From Sitta carolinensis (Eukaryota > Chordata > Aves > Passeriformes > Sittidae), in contig JAVUNC010000005.1 of assembly GCA_032173965.1 (NCBI GenBank), positions 45,122,501 to 45,186,500 of the forward strand: a stretch of DNA of 64,000 bases, given 5' to 3'. Below the pieces are notes generated by a model that saw only the letters and a list, made by a program, of their open reading frames with translations, was not told where the DNA came from and did no database searches. Shown piece by piece: positions 26,001 to 37,545 of this stretch; within the stretch, counting starts at the first letter, position 1; each line of letters starts with the position of its first letter. The position numbers and the translations under genes are program-made.

Positions 26001-29000
26001 GAAAGAAAGTGCCTCAGAGTTAAAGGCATGGTCTGTGCTGATAATCAAGGACACTGCTGGCAGTGGTAAAACACTAGGGAATAGGTCCCTGTCAAGAGGA
26101 GGAGTGTGCTCTGATAAAACAACAGCTAAGACAATTTATCAGCAGAAGACACTGCACTACAGCAACAACATTATGATACATTGCATGTGATATTCATCTT
26201 TTTGTAATTCCAAGAGGATGACCTAAAATATCTGAGAAAAGGAAGCAAAAACAATGAGTGCCACTGAAAAAAACTTTGGATCAAAAGGACCTTACCACAA
26301 CAAAGGCTGATTCTTAAAGGTCTATGAAAAAATAGTTTGCTTTTCCTGATGAAAAGGAACCCAACGGATACACTAAGAATGCAACAACCAGCCTACCACA
26401 ACACACATAAGTGACCATGGACAAGCAACTTGGTCACACACATGTGCACACCTCCTTGCCTCTGGGTGCTGAGTGTGGCAGGCTCCATAGGAGAATGTGA
26501 CTGAAAACCATTCCACCTAAAACAAGAATCGCTCCTGCCTTCCGTAGCATCGCATATTGACCTTGGCTATGCAAAGCCCTCCTCCAGCTGTTCTGCCATT
26601 GCAAATTAAAATTCCACATCCACATTCCCGATGTTGATAGGATACTAGGAAGGGCAGAACCAAACACAAACGTGTGGCTCTCTTTCCTAAAGTGCGGTCC
26701 TGTAATTGTTGTTCCAGAGTTCAAAGGCTTGCAGCTTAGTAATTTCAGACTGCATATGCTTTTCCTATTGAGGAAGCATCAAACAGCACTGGGAGCAGAC
26801 ACCAGCTGCTGGAGCTGCCTTGTCTCATCAGGTTCCTCTTCTACCAGCTACAGAAGGTTTCTTCTGTCTTTTACTTTTTTTTTCCATCTATGACACTACA
26901 GGTATTTTGATCTTTTTGCACAGTATATCAGCTTCAAAGGGAAGCTGGGAGAGAAGTGATGTTATCCTTGTTTTACAGTCTGGTTGTTGTGGTTGGCTAT
27001 CGCAAAATTATAGTTATGTATTCAAATCTGTAAGTTTAAGAGGCGTCCTTCTTAGTGAGAAGTTTCATAGCTCATTTTATTAGATTCTATTCATTAAGTC
27101 TGCTTTATCAAAGCTCTTATTTTAACCAAATGGAGATTTTAAAAGGATAAGGTAAATGCTGCAAAACAGACGAAATTACAAAAAAATATATACTTTTAAG
27201 TCTATAATGTACCACTGTGAAATCTGCTTTATGCCAACATGCCTACACATATCCAATTAAAATTCTGCCTTAAGTACTTATATTTTATCTGTTTTCAGCT
27301 CTTCAAGGAGGGAGGATATTAACAGCTTTAGAGGAAAACCACTTTGCCAAAACTGCAACCATATGGCAGCAAAGAGAAAAGGGCCAGACTAACAAGGCTT
27401 CATTTGTTAAAAGAAAGTTTGACTTTTGAGTTACTATATTAGCTTTTATAGGCAGAAATACACACTAGGGATGATGAAGGCTTCATGTCTGAGCACTGGC
27501 AGCAGAACAGGTAGAAGACAGAGGAAACCAAGCACATAGCTTTAGGCAGTCAGTGGTTTTGCCCAATTGCAATTGTATTACAGCTGTACAGGGTGCAACA
27601 TGAACCCTTACTCTTCTCAGTCAGCCTTTCTGGATTTGGCCCCACTTGATTCCATCTTTTCCTAAGCTGGTGAAGTCATGTCTACTTTATTTTCCCAATT
27701 TTTGTGCTCAAAGTCATTTCCCTCATAAATCTGAAAAGTAAGATTTCTTAAAATTTTCTCCATACTGCAAAGGAGAAATCATCAATAATAGCCTTAGTCA
27801 TATTAGAAGAGAAGGCAAACAAACAAAGAAAGTAACTTCTGTATGATGACTGTCTACAACTTTCATCCTGAAACGGAAAGATTTGAGAAAGAGCACTACA
27901 AGATGTATTCTAATTCAGTGCTGTGACCTACTGTCAGTCCCTTGCCTAAATTTGGCCTACATGACATTGAAACATAAATATACAGTGAGCACACTGAAAA
28001 GCAGTAATGTCATTTGTACAAAAAACTCGACGTAAAGTGGAGTTGAAGGCTTCTTCTGAGTACAGCAAAATGCAGGGCAGTCCTGCTTTCAAATGAGATA
28101 CAGCTACTGCAGTCAACTGAGGCATAGCCTTCAGTGTTCCAGAGTCCTTCTGGTTTCAAAGCAGCCCCAAAAGAGCCAATTCATGAGTCTCTCTGAAGCT
28201 GTACACATGAGGATACACAGTGCTAAAGTGAATATTCCGCAAGATTTGCTAGCTTCCTTCAAAGTCTTTTTTTATCATGTGGTGTGATTCTGTTTCATAT
28301 ACCTCTTGCAGTAAAAAGCAGCAATAATCTTTGAAAGGCGAGCACTCAGGCTGTGTCATTGAGCAAGGTTTGTAGCCTTGATGTTGATATTAAGACACAG
28401 GTGCTGCATGCAGTGCTAGGATCATCTCCAAGCATCTCCATCTCCAAGGGAAAAGGCATTGCTCTCACAAAAGGGCAACCCTGTAAAACACAATCTTCCT
28501 AAATGTGATAAGAATTTTGTTTATTTCAGCTGTGAGAAAAAGGCTTGACAGCATACTTCAAACAAAAATTTTAGAATTTTTAAATTTTTTTAAATTTTAG
28601 AAAATTAAGATAATTCAATAAACTGTACTCTGCCTCTAGGTGGAACAATGAGAGCACTCAAGGATAGGTACATGCTCAGCTGACCAAAAATATCCTGAAA
28701 TATTTTTAACATTTATTTACTGAGAACATGATACTCTTAATGTATTGCATGTCACTGAACTTGTATACACACAGCAACTGTTTAGTGCATTTATGGACAG
28801 CATCCAAAATAGAATTTATGATTAGTAGAATTATAAAACTGTACATCACCCTCCATGTGCTAAAACATATTTGACAGAAATGGCTCTCTCAAAAACCCCT
28901 AAAATGACTGTTGACTGTTTTGATGTGGAATGACTTTGAACAATTTTCTTACTCATTATTTTAACTGCTCTGATTTGACACAAGTCTAGCTTTAATCATG

Positions 29001-29984
29001 ATGATGATATGATATCCATTACCTATTTCAGTTTGGGTTTTTTGGAAGTAAATTATTTTTTGATTATTCCCTTCCAAGTGATTTGCAAATAAAAGTAAAC
29101 CTTGAGTCACTCACCTGCAAACAGCTACCAAGCTCCAACCAGCACAGACTTACTGCTGTGTATGTCTTGAAAGACTTCTTATTGTTGGGAATAAAAAATT
29201 GTTTATAATTAGGCAAACAAAATATGAAATTGAAGTGTTTCCTCTTTTACTTTACTTTGTAGATAGGTTCCTTCTAAATCATGTTATCACAGCAGTCAAC
29301 CAGTGACCTATTCCATTCTGACTCAAGCCAAAGTCAGTTATATCCCAACCATTATTCTTTCTCCTTCTGGCAACTACTCAAAAGTCTTACAGATGCTGCT
29401 GAATGTAACCAAAGTTACAATCCTCCTAATAATCTATTTGGATGCTTTACTGTATCACATTCATAATTTTGTCCTGCAGAAGAGAGTGAGATTCATTTTA
29501 GGTAGTTTTAGACAGCTACATCTGAGGAGCTCCTCAAAGGTACCAGTGCCATTTTGCATGCTTCAGACATTTAGACATGATGAAGAAAACAAACAAAAAA
29601 AGTTTATCTAACTGCTTATCTAACTCAGTATTAATAGATCAGATGTGCTCAATGCAGTCCACACTCCAGAAGTCTGAATTTATACATTACAAATAAGATT
29701 AATCTGTCTGACCTACCATTATTTTCATCAAGCTCATGCTTTCTTAATTAATTTTCAAGAAAAAAAGATAAGAATGTCAAAACCCTAACTAAAGTCCAAG
29801 TACTGGACATTTACTGTTTTTCCCTTACCTAATATTTCCTATCCACTCCTAGAAGGGAAATAGATGGCTTTAATAGGTTTGCTCTTGGCAAAATCATATT
29901 GTTTATTACTTATTTCTTCTAGCTATTCAAAGTAGTATATCTATTCATTGACTTGTTTATTGATTGAAAATAATTCCCCACATT

Positions 29985-30860
29985 CTTCTTTCTTTCCTCT
30001 TTTAAAGATAAGTTCCATGTTATTCTTATTTAGTCTTCTGGTACCTGATACATTCCTCATGAAATCTCACAGAAAGCCACTAATAGGCCTATGTTTTGCA
30101 GACAGTTAAGAAACCTAACCTATATAGTCTTCTTTCCTTATCTACAACTGAGGTTTTAGCTCTAGAATTAACTGTGCATGTCATCTGCTCACTGACAACT
30201 TTTACAGTAAACTCATGTAATAAAAAAATTCATGGTGTGCTTTTCCCTTCTCAGCACCTACTCCATTCACCCTTTCCTTTCCTCCAGTTGTGCTCTTAGG
30301 TACTGAAGATTTCTTTGTTCTTCTATCTATTAATGTACTAATATAATTATGTTACATTAAATCTTTCAAGTTGCTTCTCATTGAGTGCTTTGGCACTTCT
30401 GACATGTCTCTACACATGTGTGCTATTCCACCAAGTTTAGTAAAGTGAAATTTTCATTTTGCCTAAGGTGGAAGAAGACATGAAAATTTAGCTCAGCTGG
30501 TATTTTACACTTTGTTTTCTTCACACTGCTGAAGGTTGTTCCATGATCTTTAGTAGATTTCTTTTGAAAACCCCATAGATTTATCTTGAACCTGTGCCCG
30601 AAATATTTCTTAAAATAAAAATCTCTGAATCTGTTGACATCTACCTTCTTCAGTGGTTTTTTTCCTGGGCAGTCTGTCATGTAATTTCTTACACCTAAAT
30701 GGCTACTAAAACCCCCCATTACTAACATGTCCAATGTCTTTGGAAAAAGAACAAGAACAAACATATTCTTTACTGCTTCCCTGGACACCAACAGATATTT
30801 AATAGCTCTATCTAGCCCTATTTTTGAGATCTCAAAGCAACTGTTTTTGAAATACAACCC
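29985..30860 (-). mobile_element. CR1-like LINE remnant: endonuclease and reverse-transcriptase pieces
   Basis: On the minus strand two landmarks of CR1 ORF2 occur in the right order. Near 30730-30690 the translation LVMGGFSSHLGVRN resembles the endonuclease block LVMGDFNHPDI.W. At about 30048-29995 the DNA ACCAGAAGACTAAATAAG...CTTATCTTTAAAAGAGGAAAG is a near copy of the block encoding PEDWK.AN..PIFKKGK, preceded by a decayed PLAIIFE-type block. The spacing between landmarks (about 0.7 kb) is shorter than I expect for an intact element (about 0.9 kb), so there is probably an internal deletion. A 144-codon open frame at 30857-30423 falls in the endonuclease part and begins with TTG, so it is a leftover of the LINE frame, not a gene. 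Sequence up to 31.9 kb may belong too. Confidence 0.6.
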
Positions 30861-33396
30861 AAAAGTTCTTCTCTTCTTCCCTTCTTCTAAATGACTGCAC
30901 TACTATTGTGATACATATGATAAAGTACCTACAATGTCAATTTTGTTGTAGTACCCAATTATTTCTTATTTTCCTCATTAACTCTTCAGTTAATTCTTCT
31001 CTGCTCCTCTTTATTCTACCATTAGCATGCACACAGCTAAGATACCCTGCAAGCTGACCTATCTGTAGCCATTTCCTTAACCTTGTTTTAAATACAGGGA
31101 TGTGACCTATGTTCAAGGTGCCTTATTTAAGATTATGATTTTTGTTCTTGTCAAATGGTTCTCATTTTAAATTTCTCTCAGGAGAGAGAACAGTTACATT
31201 TAGGGTGTGTCTGACTGATGCTATACTCAGACATGAGATGAGAGACAATATTATCTTGAATCCTCAACTTCTTTATTCACTGCCACCGAGCCTGATAAGA
31301 ACTATTGATTTGCTAGGATAATTCTTAGCAGTACTATTATTATTCTTTATCCTATGCTAATGACTGGTGCAATCCTTTGTAATTTGGCAAAATTTGACTC
31401 TTTGAAGAAGCACATCAGCCATAATTTAAGTGCCAGGTGTTGCAGATGTTTCCATATCACATTGAGTAGAAGATCAGTAGCCAGCAGCACCTTTTATTTC
31501 CTCTTTGTAAGAGGGATTTTTTATTCCTTGGGCTAGTGTTTGGGGTTTTTGTCAGTTACCAAGGGTTGTTCTGACTTGCTTCCTGGTCAGCACTCTTGTT
31601 TTTAATTTGTCAGAGGACATCAACAGTCATCTTCCTCTCTGTAGTTTTAAGTTTGCTTTTCCAGTACCTGAACTGCTACCAAAGAAAGCTCTGCTTTAAT
31701 TTTTTCATTCCTTAATGCATGCTGTGGATGAAGTCCTCATAAGCACACTCAGTTTTAAATCTCCTTTTACTACTCTTCTAATTGCTTCTTAAGAGATTTC
31801 CCTGGAGATCTAAGAGAAGCCTTTCCAGATATCACCAGTAGGAAAATACAGGCCAAAGTTCTGGCAACTCCATTCAAGAATTTCATCATGAGATGTCATC
31901 ATTGTCTAATTTTAAATACAGCTACTTAATTATGAGCATATGATATATTTCCTCTCAAATATTTTTCAGTGAGAATGAGATACTATGAAGAACAAAAAGC
32001 TTTCTATGTTCATGATTGATAGAGTATTTGTGCTTGAATTTTACGTATTTTTGCTTTTATTATCAGTTCATGAAAACGCTGAAGTATAATATGAAGTACA
32101 GGACTAAGCAAACACTAAAATGAAGGATTCCATAGGAAGCTACAATTACTCTTCAGTATTATCAGGAATTTTGCTACTTGCTAAAAAGTTATTAGACAAG
32201 TGAAGCTTCCTGAATACAGTGTTCAATAATCTATAAGCTTGCAGTTCAACATAAGAAGTTTCTTTGACTTACACACTCTAAAAATTAAAAATATTATTTT
32301 TAAGCTTTACTGGATAAGCTTTTTCCACATATAATCCCTCATATGTATACATAAAGTGATGAAGTACTTCAAAATTATATTATCTGATACCAATAGTACT
32401 TAATATTTATTCCTAAGCATAGGCCAGATCTTAACCTTTGGCTGTGTTATGTTTAAGGAGAAGCCTGTTAGCAGTGAGAAGAATTTATTTCCTCCTAGAA
32501 AACCTATTACTTGGTAATTACTTAGACAACACAAATAATACACTCGAAGTACAACATGTTTGATGCATGTAATGCATTTTATTCAATAACAGTTCCCTTT
32601 GCTTTCCTGCCTATATTGTGTTTGACTGAATCTGGAAATGGCCAAAAGGAATGAAAAGTGGAAGACACACTTGTGAAGCTGCACCTGCTCAGGTCTACAG
32701 TGGAAGGACATGTCTTTATTGCAAGCCGTGCGTAAAGCAAAACTGATAAAATTTAAGAAAAGATAGCTTTATTTTGATTGATCATAGCTTGATGTCTTGA
32801 TTAAGAGCAAAATCAAATTATCATTCTAAACTAGCTAAAGACTGTTAAGGAATTGACAGGAAAGAAAAAAAAATGTTGTTGTTCAGAAAGCTGCACACTG
32901 AATAGAAAGTAAGTAAGGGCTCAATGTCCGCTCTGGGAAAAGAAGCAAAGAAAAGAGTAGATCTTCTGCCAGCTGCAGGAGTTGAAACATCAAATACCAT
33001 ATTTCTATGTTAAGAAAAATAAGGAACTTTTGTGCTTCAGTAGAAGCACAAAATGGATGACGACAAGAGTTGTGAGGTATTTTCTGATCTTAAAAAAGTA
33101 GAAAATGAAAAGCAGTGGTCAGTCATAGAAGCAGATAGAGTAGTATTTACACATCATTATGGAAATTTTCAAACATATACTGTTGCTATTGTCTCCATTT
33201 CATGGCTCTTACTTGCTCTGCAGCTTCTTACCCAACACTGGATTTGCTGCTTGTGTGCTACTGTGGGGAGCTGACCCTGGTTGGATGCCAGGTGCTCAGC
33301 AAGCCACTCTGTCCCTGCCCTCCTCAGCAGGACCGGGCAGGGGAGAAAACAAGATGCAAAAAAAACCCCCAAACCCTTGGGTCAAGATAAAGGCAG

Positions 33397-33403
33397 TTTA
33401 ATA
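33397..33403 (-). terminator. Poly(A)-signal-like TATTAAA in the LTR
   Basis: The minus strand reads TATTAAACTGCCTTTATC. In related avian LTRs this block is, to my recollection, the polyadenylation signal, followed by the GT-rich downstream element seen here at 33380-33360. A second canonical AATAAA on the minus strand lies at 33448-33453. Because the LTR has the gene's orientation, both could act on ANKS1B pre-mRNA. Confidence 0.45.
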
Positions 33404-33505
33404 CAGCAAAAGAAAAGGCCTGTGCAAAACCAAAGGAAAACAAAAGATTTATTCTTTACTTCCTCTCACTTGGTGATATCCAGCCTCCCCCTCATTTTCC
33501 TTAGC

Positions 33506-33512
33506 TTTTATA
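33506..33512 (-). promoter_or_regulatory. TATA box of the LTR
   Basis: The minus strand reads GCTATAAAAGCT, a canonical TATA box about 50-60 bp upstream of the AATAAA. The position is as expected for the LTR's U3 promoter, pointing in the direction of ANKS1B transcription. Confidence 0.5.
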
Positions 33513-34898
33513 GCTGAATATCCCTGACTGGTACGGAATATTCCTTTACAGCTTGAGTCAGCTGTCCTGGGTATGTCCCCTCCCAAGATTCCACCCACCC
33601 TCTCCCCACTGGCAAGGGGGGGAATGTTGGAGAGGCAGCCTTGGTGATGGGTGAGCACCAGGGTATTTGACAGGTGCACGCCTTTCTAGCTACCAATGGA
33701 AAGAACTATGAAGGCTGCAGTGGGAAAGATAACTCCATCTCCAGCAGTACGACTACCATGATAAAATATAAGGAACAGAAAATCCTGAATTATTTATAAT
33801 ATCTTCAGAAATTATTCACTATCTCCTAATGTAGAGTTTGTCTATGAACAGTTCTGTTTTCCAACGTTGCAAATTGCAGAAAGAACAGACTGTCAGAACA
33901 ACATGCCTAGCACTTCTCGTGATATTGCCCCTTACTCTTTTTAGAAAAAAAATAAGCTGAGTCTGCTTGTTTTATCTCAAATTATATTTGCATTCAAATT
34001 AGTTATTTTCTCTTTATCCTAGATCCCCTTTTCACTGTAAACTACTGTTAAAATAGCTGTGTCAATTATATTTAATTGATAAGACACAGTTTCATCCTGT
34101 ATATATGTAATGTTCCATGAAATGGACAGTTGTTCAAATATATTCTTTTCCAAATTTTAAGCGATAAGGTACATAACATCCTGCCCTATATATAAACCCA
34201 ATGTAATTTTTAGCAGGGAAGTACCAGTACAGCTGAGTTAACACAGCTTTGCCTCAGGACTAAATTATTTGGACATGCAAGACAGTTTTTCCTCCATGAG
34301 TTAGGGAGGAGACATAATAAAATGCTTTAAAAATTCTTATCAGCACAGTTGCACAGGCTTATGCTGACAGACCAACAGGTTAGGCATGACTTATGGTTCT
34401 TAGAACTCTGCATGGTAGGGGAGGTTTTCAAATTTTCCCATCATTGCTAACACTAGTCATTGTCTGTCAGCAACATTTTCAGCCCTATGCCAAATATTTC
34501 TTCGAAGCAGCATTATATAACACAATACTTTTAAAAGTGCCAGCAGTTACTGGATTATATATACTCAGAGTTCCATCATTCCAAACAAAATCTCATCTGA
34601 AAAACATTGTAAAAAAATCCCCCAAGAAGAAAGGCTTCCATACAATGACATTAATGGAGTATTTTTTCTGGTAGGATTTCAAAACAACATTAATGACTCC
34701 AAGATGCTATTTAAAGCAACAGCTCCAGGACACTGGGCCTAATGCACCTCTAACAGTAAACAACATAGATTCTGTTCATGGTTATTCAAATATCTACAAA
34801 TGATTTCAATACAGTGGGTTACTTAGCAATGTCTTATCCACAGTTTCCCTATGGACAATTAAGCAAAAATTAAACAATAGTTGGTTGCTTTTCCTTAC

Positions 34899-34971
34899 TT
34901 TTAGCGTGTTCTTTCATCTCCCCCAGTCCAGTGTTAATTCCAGCATCTATTGAACTCATGATTTTATCAAT
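34899..34971 (-). CDS. ANKS1B: ANKS1B internal exon, 73 nt, before SAM1
   Basis: This exon carries 24 codons plus one base. The acceptor is TCTTTGTAG|ATT and the donor AAAA|GTAAGG. The translation begins IDKIMSSIDAGIN and ends EMKEHAK. The beginning matches the short linker segment directly before SAM domain 1 in ANKS1B; the last few residues differ from the mammalian version I remember. It starts in phase 0, matching the end of the 581-nt exon (SEWEE|IDK). It ends one base into a codon completed by GA of the 107-nt exon, giving Arg. The upstream intron is 1,993 bp and the downstream one 20.7 kb. No break is seen. Confidence 0.92.
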
Positions 34972-36964
34972 CTACAAAGAGAGAACAGTAAAGCAATTGA
35001 GGGATCCCATCTTCACCGTGTTTTTAGTTTTTCATGCTTACATTTATGGCATTTTTACACTAATTAGGAAAACAGCAATTGAAACTGCAAAAAATGCATA
35101 AATCAAAGGAAGACATTTAATTTGTAAACTTTGATTTTTATTTTGTAATATTAGTATTCTAGCAAAAACTAAATCTTGGGACTAGTATTTCTTTTTCCAT
35201 GGTAGAGTTCCTTACAGACTGATGACTCTGGTCAACTAGGTATGACCACTAGTGGTTTATTTAAGCAGTAATATCAATGAATAAAACTATATTGTCTTGA
35301 ATGTTCTAAAGTATTTAAAATACATACAATTAAATAAGTTTTCAATTCATATTTCCAGAGAATTTCATAGCCCCCTTCTCTTTCCATCTGTCCTAAGGGC
35401 ACTAGATAGGTATGAAATTTAGTTGTCTCCCCACATACTACAGAACAACATTCTCTGTGAAACAGCACTACACTGATCCCAAAACTTACTTGCATGTTTC
35501 TAATGCACATTGAACTTACTGGGTCAAAACCACTGCATCTATTTTGTTTTCTGTAAGAACAGGACAAACCAAAAAGTGAAACAAAAGGCTGCTGTGGACT
35601 AAGAAGGCAGACAAAGAGAAACATGCTTTACTAAGCTTAATACTAGGACTATTAGGAAAAGTATAAATTAGTCCTGGTGACAGGAGAAAGTCTGCAAATT
35701 ATGACAGAACCTGCAGATTGAGCATTCATATAATATCCATATACATACCTATACATACATACATATATATACGTGTATATATACATATATGTGTGTGTGT
35801 GTATATATACATACATGCATATATACACACACACATATATACATAAAACTTTTTTTACTCTTAAGATCAAAACTTGATGACCATGTAGAAAGGCAAACCT
35901 GGACCTGACTCTAATCAGGAATTTATAATAATTTATAATAACATATCCCAGCTGTAAAGATCAAAACCTGATATCCCTAGTACATCTCCTCTGAGAGAGT
36001 ATCTTCTTTACAATGAAAAGTGCCTTAAAATGCCCTATCAAATCAGACATTTAGGCTAGCTTGAAACATTTTCCTAGGAAAATAACCAACCACATAATCA
36101 AATTCTGGGTTCTTTCTGAACACAACAGCACCCTGGAGATAGATGCATTTCTTGACAGTAGTAGTTTTAAAGAGAAATGCTCGCTTCTCTGTAGGAGCAG
36201 TTAAGATCTAAACATTTCACACTCTTAATTTTCCCCAATGAGATGGGTACTTCTGTGTCTATGAAGAACCACTTAGATTCTTGAAACTCAGCACAGGAAA
36301 AAAAAGTTAAACATAAGGTGTCTAAAAATTAATTTAAATTTAATTCTAAACCTAAAATAAAGTCTCTCATATGAGCAAGCATGTGCACTACAGACTCAGT
36401 GTGGAAATTTCTGGTAGTAGTCCTGAATTCATTGCAGCTTTAAGAATATTCCCACTCCACACAACAGCCAGGTATGTGCCAAGCATTTTATACACAGGCT
36501 ACATACAATTTAGAGGGTACAATACATAAGGAGGGTTTGTTGAATGCCCAATCAACTCTCTATTGCTGCCATTTTCTCCTGGCTCTTGCTGATGGGCACT
36601 GCCATGGTGGAAATTATTAGCAAATATGTAAACAATAGGCACAGTTACTAAGGATTTTACCAATATTAGTATTGTCAGCGGTGAGTGCTTTAGTAGACAA
36701 TAATTTCAGTGTCACGAAAAATTGCAGAATTACTTCTGGTTAACTTCATTCACTAGGGAAACAATAGACTTTATTGAGTGGGCAGCATTTGAACAAAAAT
36801 ACTTTGGATTTTGTGCCAGCTGTTGAACTCCCATGCAGTACACTGTGATATTCTCTCTGAGGCATCGCAGTGTAGAAGATTCACTTTTTATTTTGTCTCT
36901 GAAACTGAAAACAGTAATAGCATCTTCACAAGACCACAATACTTAAAAAATGAAAAGAACTTAC
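34972..36964 (-). other. ANKS1B: ANKS1B intron, 1,993 bp
   Basis: The intron has donor GAA|GTAAGT at 36964 and acceptor TTTGTAG at 34972, phase 0. It is short compared with its neighbours. It contains a TA/CA/TG microsatellite with a strong inverted repeat (35730-35845). The rest is AT-rich, unremarkable and without other genes. The 116-codon frame on its minus strand (35624-35274) has no recognisable content. Confidence 0.85.
35730..35845. repeat. TATACA/TG/CA microsatellite containing an inverted repeat
   Basis: An alternating purine-pyrimidine tract of TATA, CATA, TG and CA units. Within it, ATATAT-(GT)6-ATATAT (35785-35808) is followed after about 10 bases by ATATAT-(AC)5-ATATAT (35819-35840). 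These arms are reverse complements apart from one dinucleotide unit, so DNA or RNA can fold into a stem of about 22 bp. A 72-codon Tyr/Ile/Val frame across it is a product of the repeat. Confidence 0.9.
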
Positions 36965-37545
36965 TTCTTCCCATTCTGATGTGAAGGAAGGTGTTCTCTC
37001 TGAATTCCCTTTGGAGCACTGTGGCTTTGGTGTGGGTTCATTCCAATTGCTTCTTGCTTTTTTATCATTTGGTGGATGGGTGATAAGATTAGAATCAGAT
37101 TTTGAAACATTTTTGCACAAATGCATTTCCAGCAAGGTCTTTGGTAAAGACCGTATTCTGCCCAGCGTGCACGCTCGCTCCACAAATCCCCCAGTGGTAA
37201 TAACCCATTGTTCACTTATCCTTGGCGCACCAACCAGGGTATGATTTTCTGCTGGTTTATTCTTAGTATGAAATATGGTTCTGTTTACAATTGGTGGCTT
37301 TTTTTTCTTAACAGGAGGATCAGAGCTGCCTTCTTTCCGTAGCTGTATCTGCTGCGCTGCGCTCTTGCTCAAAATGCTTTTCTCCAGTGGCCCACTGCAC
37401 AGGTTTACCTTGCTGTACAGCTGGAGTGGATTTTCAGGTGGGTCACATGCAGGTGACGAGCCATGAAGTAAACCTGCAAACTGCTCAGCGGGGTGTCCTT
37501 CGGGAAGCTCGCTTTCAGTGGATGTTTCACCCTGGCTACGTTGCT
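36965..37545 (-). CDS. ANKS1B: ANKS1B internal exon, 581 nt, linker with basic cluster
   Basis: This exon has two bases completing a codon plus 193 codons, ending in phase 0. The acceptor is CTTTCTCATTCCAG|AGCAACG and the donor TGGGAAGAA|GTAAGT. It encodes the disordered linker between the ankyrin repeats and SAM domains of ANKS1B. Diagnostic stretches are QFAGLLHGSSPAC, ENPLQLYSKVNLC, a basic PVKKKKPPIVNRTIFH cluster that could act in nuclear import, GGFVERACTLGRIRSLPK, and the end SERTPSFTSEWEE. These agree with the mammalian protein in order and spacing. Conservation is strongest in the RACTLGRIRSLPK and SERTPSF blocks and weaker at the N-terminal end of the exon. The frame is intact. Upstream, an exon ending one base into a codon is needed; I do not see it in the window. 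Confidence 0.94.

Larger units (their letters stand above)
33262..33688 (-). mobile_element. Endogenous retrovirus LTR (apparently solo), same orientation as ANKS1B
   Basis: The minus-strand order is that of avian ERV LTRs I recognise: a block TTGGGAGGGGACA...GGACAGCTGACTCA, then GGAATATTCCGTACC, a TATA box (GCTATAAAAGC), a transcribed segment with AATAAA and TATTAAACTGCCTTTATCTTGACCCA, a GT-rich stretch, and a 3' end CAGCTCCCCACA. Length is about 427 bp. GCTAC occurs directly at both proposed ends (33257-33261 and 33689-33693), a possible 5-bp target duplication. The proposed 5' end reads TA, not the usual TG, so that border is unsure. No internal retroviral coding sequence is present beside it, which fits a solo LTR. 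Small open frames inside it are incidental. Confidence 0.65.
14218..34898 (-). other. ANKS1B: ANKS1B intron, 20.7 kb
   Basis: The intron runs from the donor after the 73-nt exon (minus strand A|GTAAGG, 34898 downward) to the acceptor CCTACAG at 14218. The borders are GT-AG and the phase is 1. At its 3' end it contains the alternative first exon and promoter of the short isoform. Other content: a 51-T tract, a TCTG/TCTA microsatellite, an old interspersed repeat at 19.8-20.0 kb, a CR1 remnant at 30.0-30.9 kb and an LTR at 33.26-33.69 kb. The long stretches 14.8-18.3, 20.1-29.9 and 31.0-33.2 kb are AT-rich, stop-filled and without any gene I can support. Pyrimidine-rich 31.0-31.9 kb may be more LINE debris. 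Confidence 0.8.

Noticed and set aside
26434..26724. 96-codon minus-strand frame with a hydrophobic C-terminal part
   Set aside because: No family resemblance, no clear acceptor or donor in phase with ANKS1B.
28625..28645. CTCF-like motif (GCCTCTAGGTGGAA)
   Set aside because: At least two core mismatches; such matches are common by chance.
30423..30857. 144-codon open frame on the minus strand as a possible gene
   Set aside because: It starts with TTG, has no splice or promoter context, and its sequence fits a decayed CR1 endonuclease region.
33053..33696. Cluster of small open frames on both strands
   Set aside because: Most lie in the LTR and arise from its GC-rich sequence; none has retroviral or host protein features.
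35652..35870. 72-codon Tyr/Val/Ile-rich frame
   Set aside because: It is a translation of the TA/CA microsatellite.
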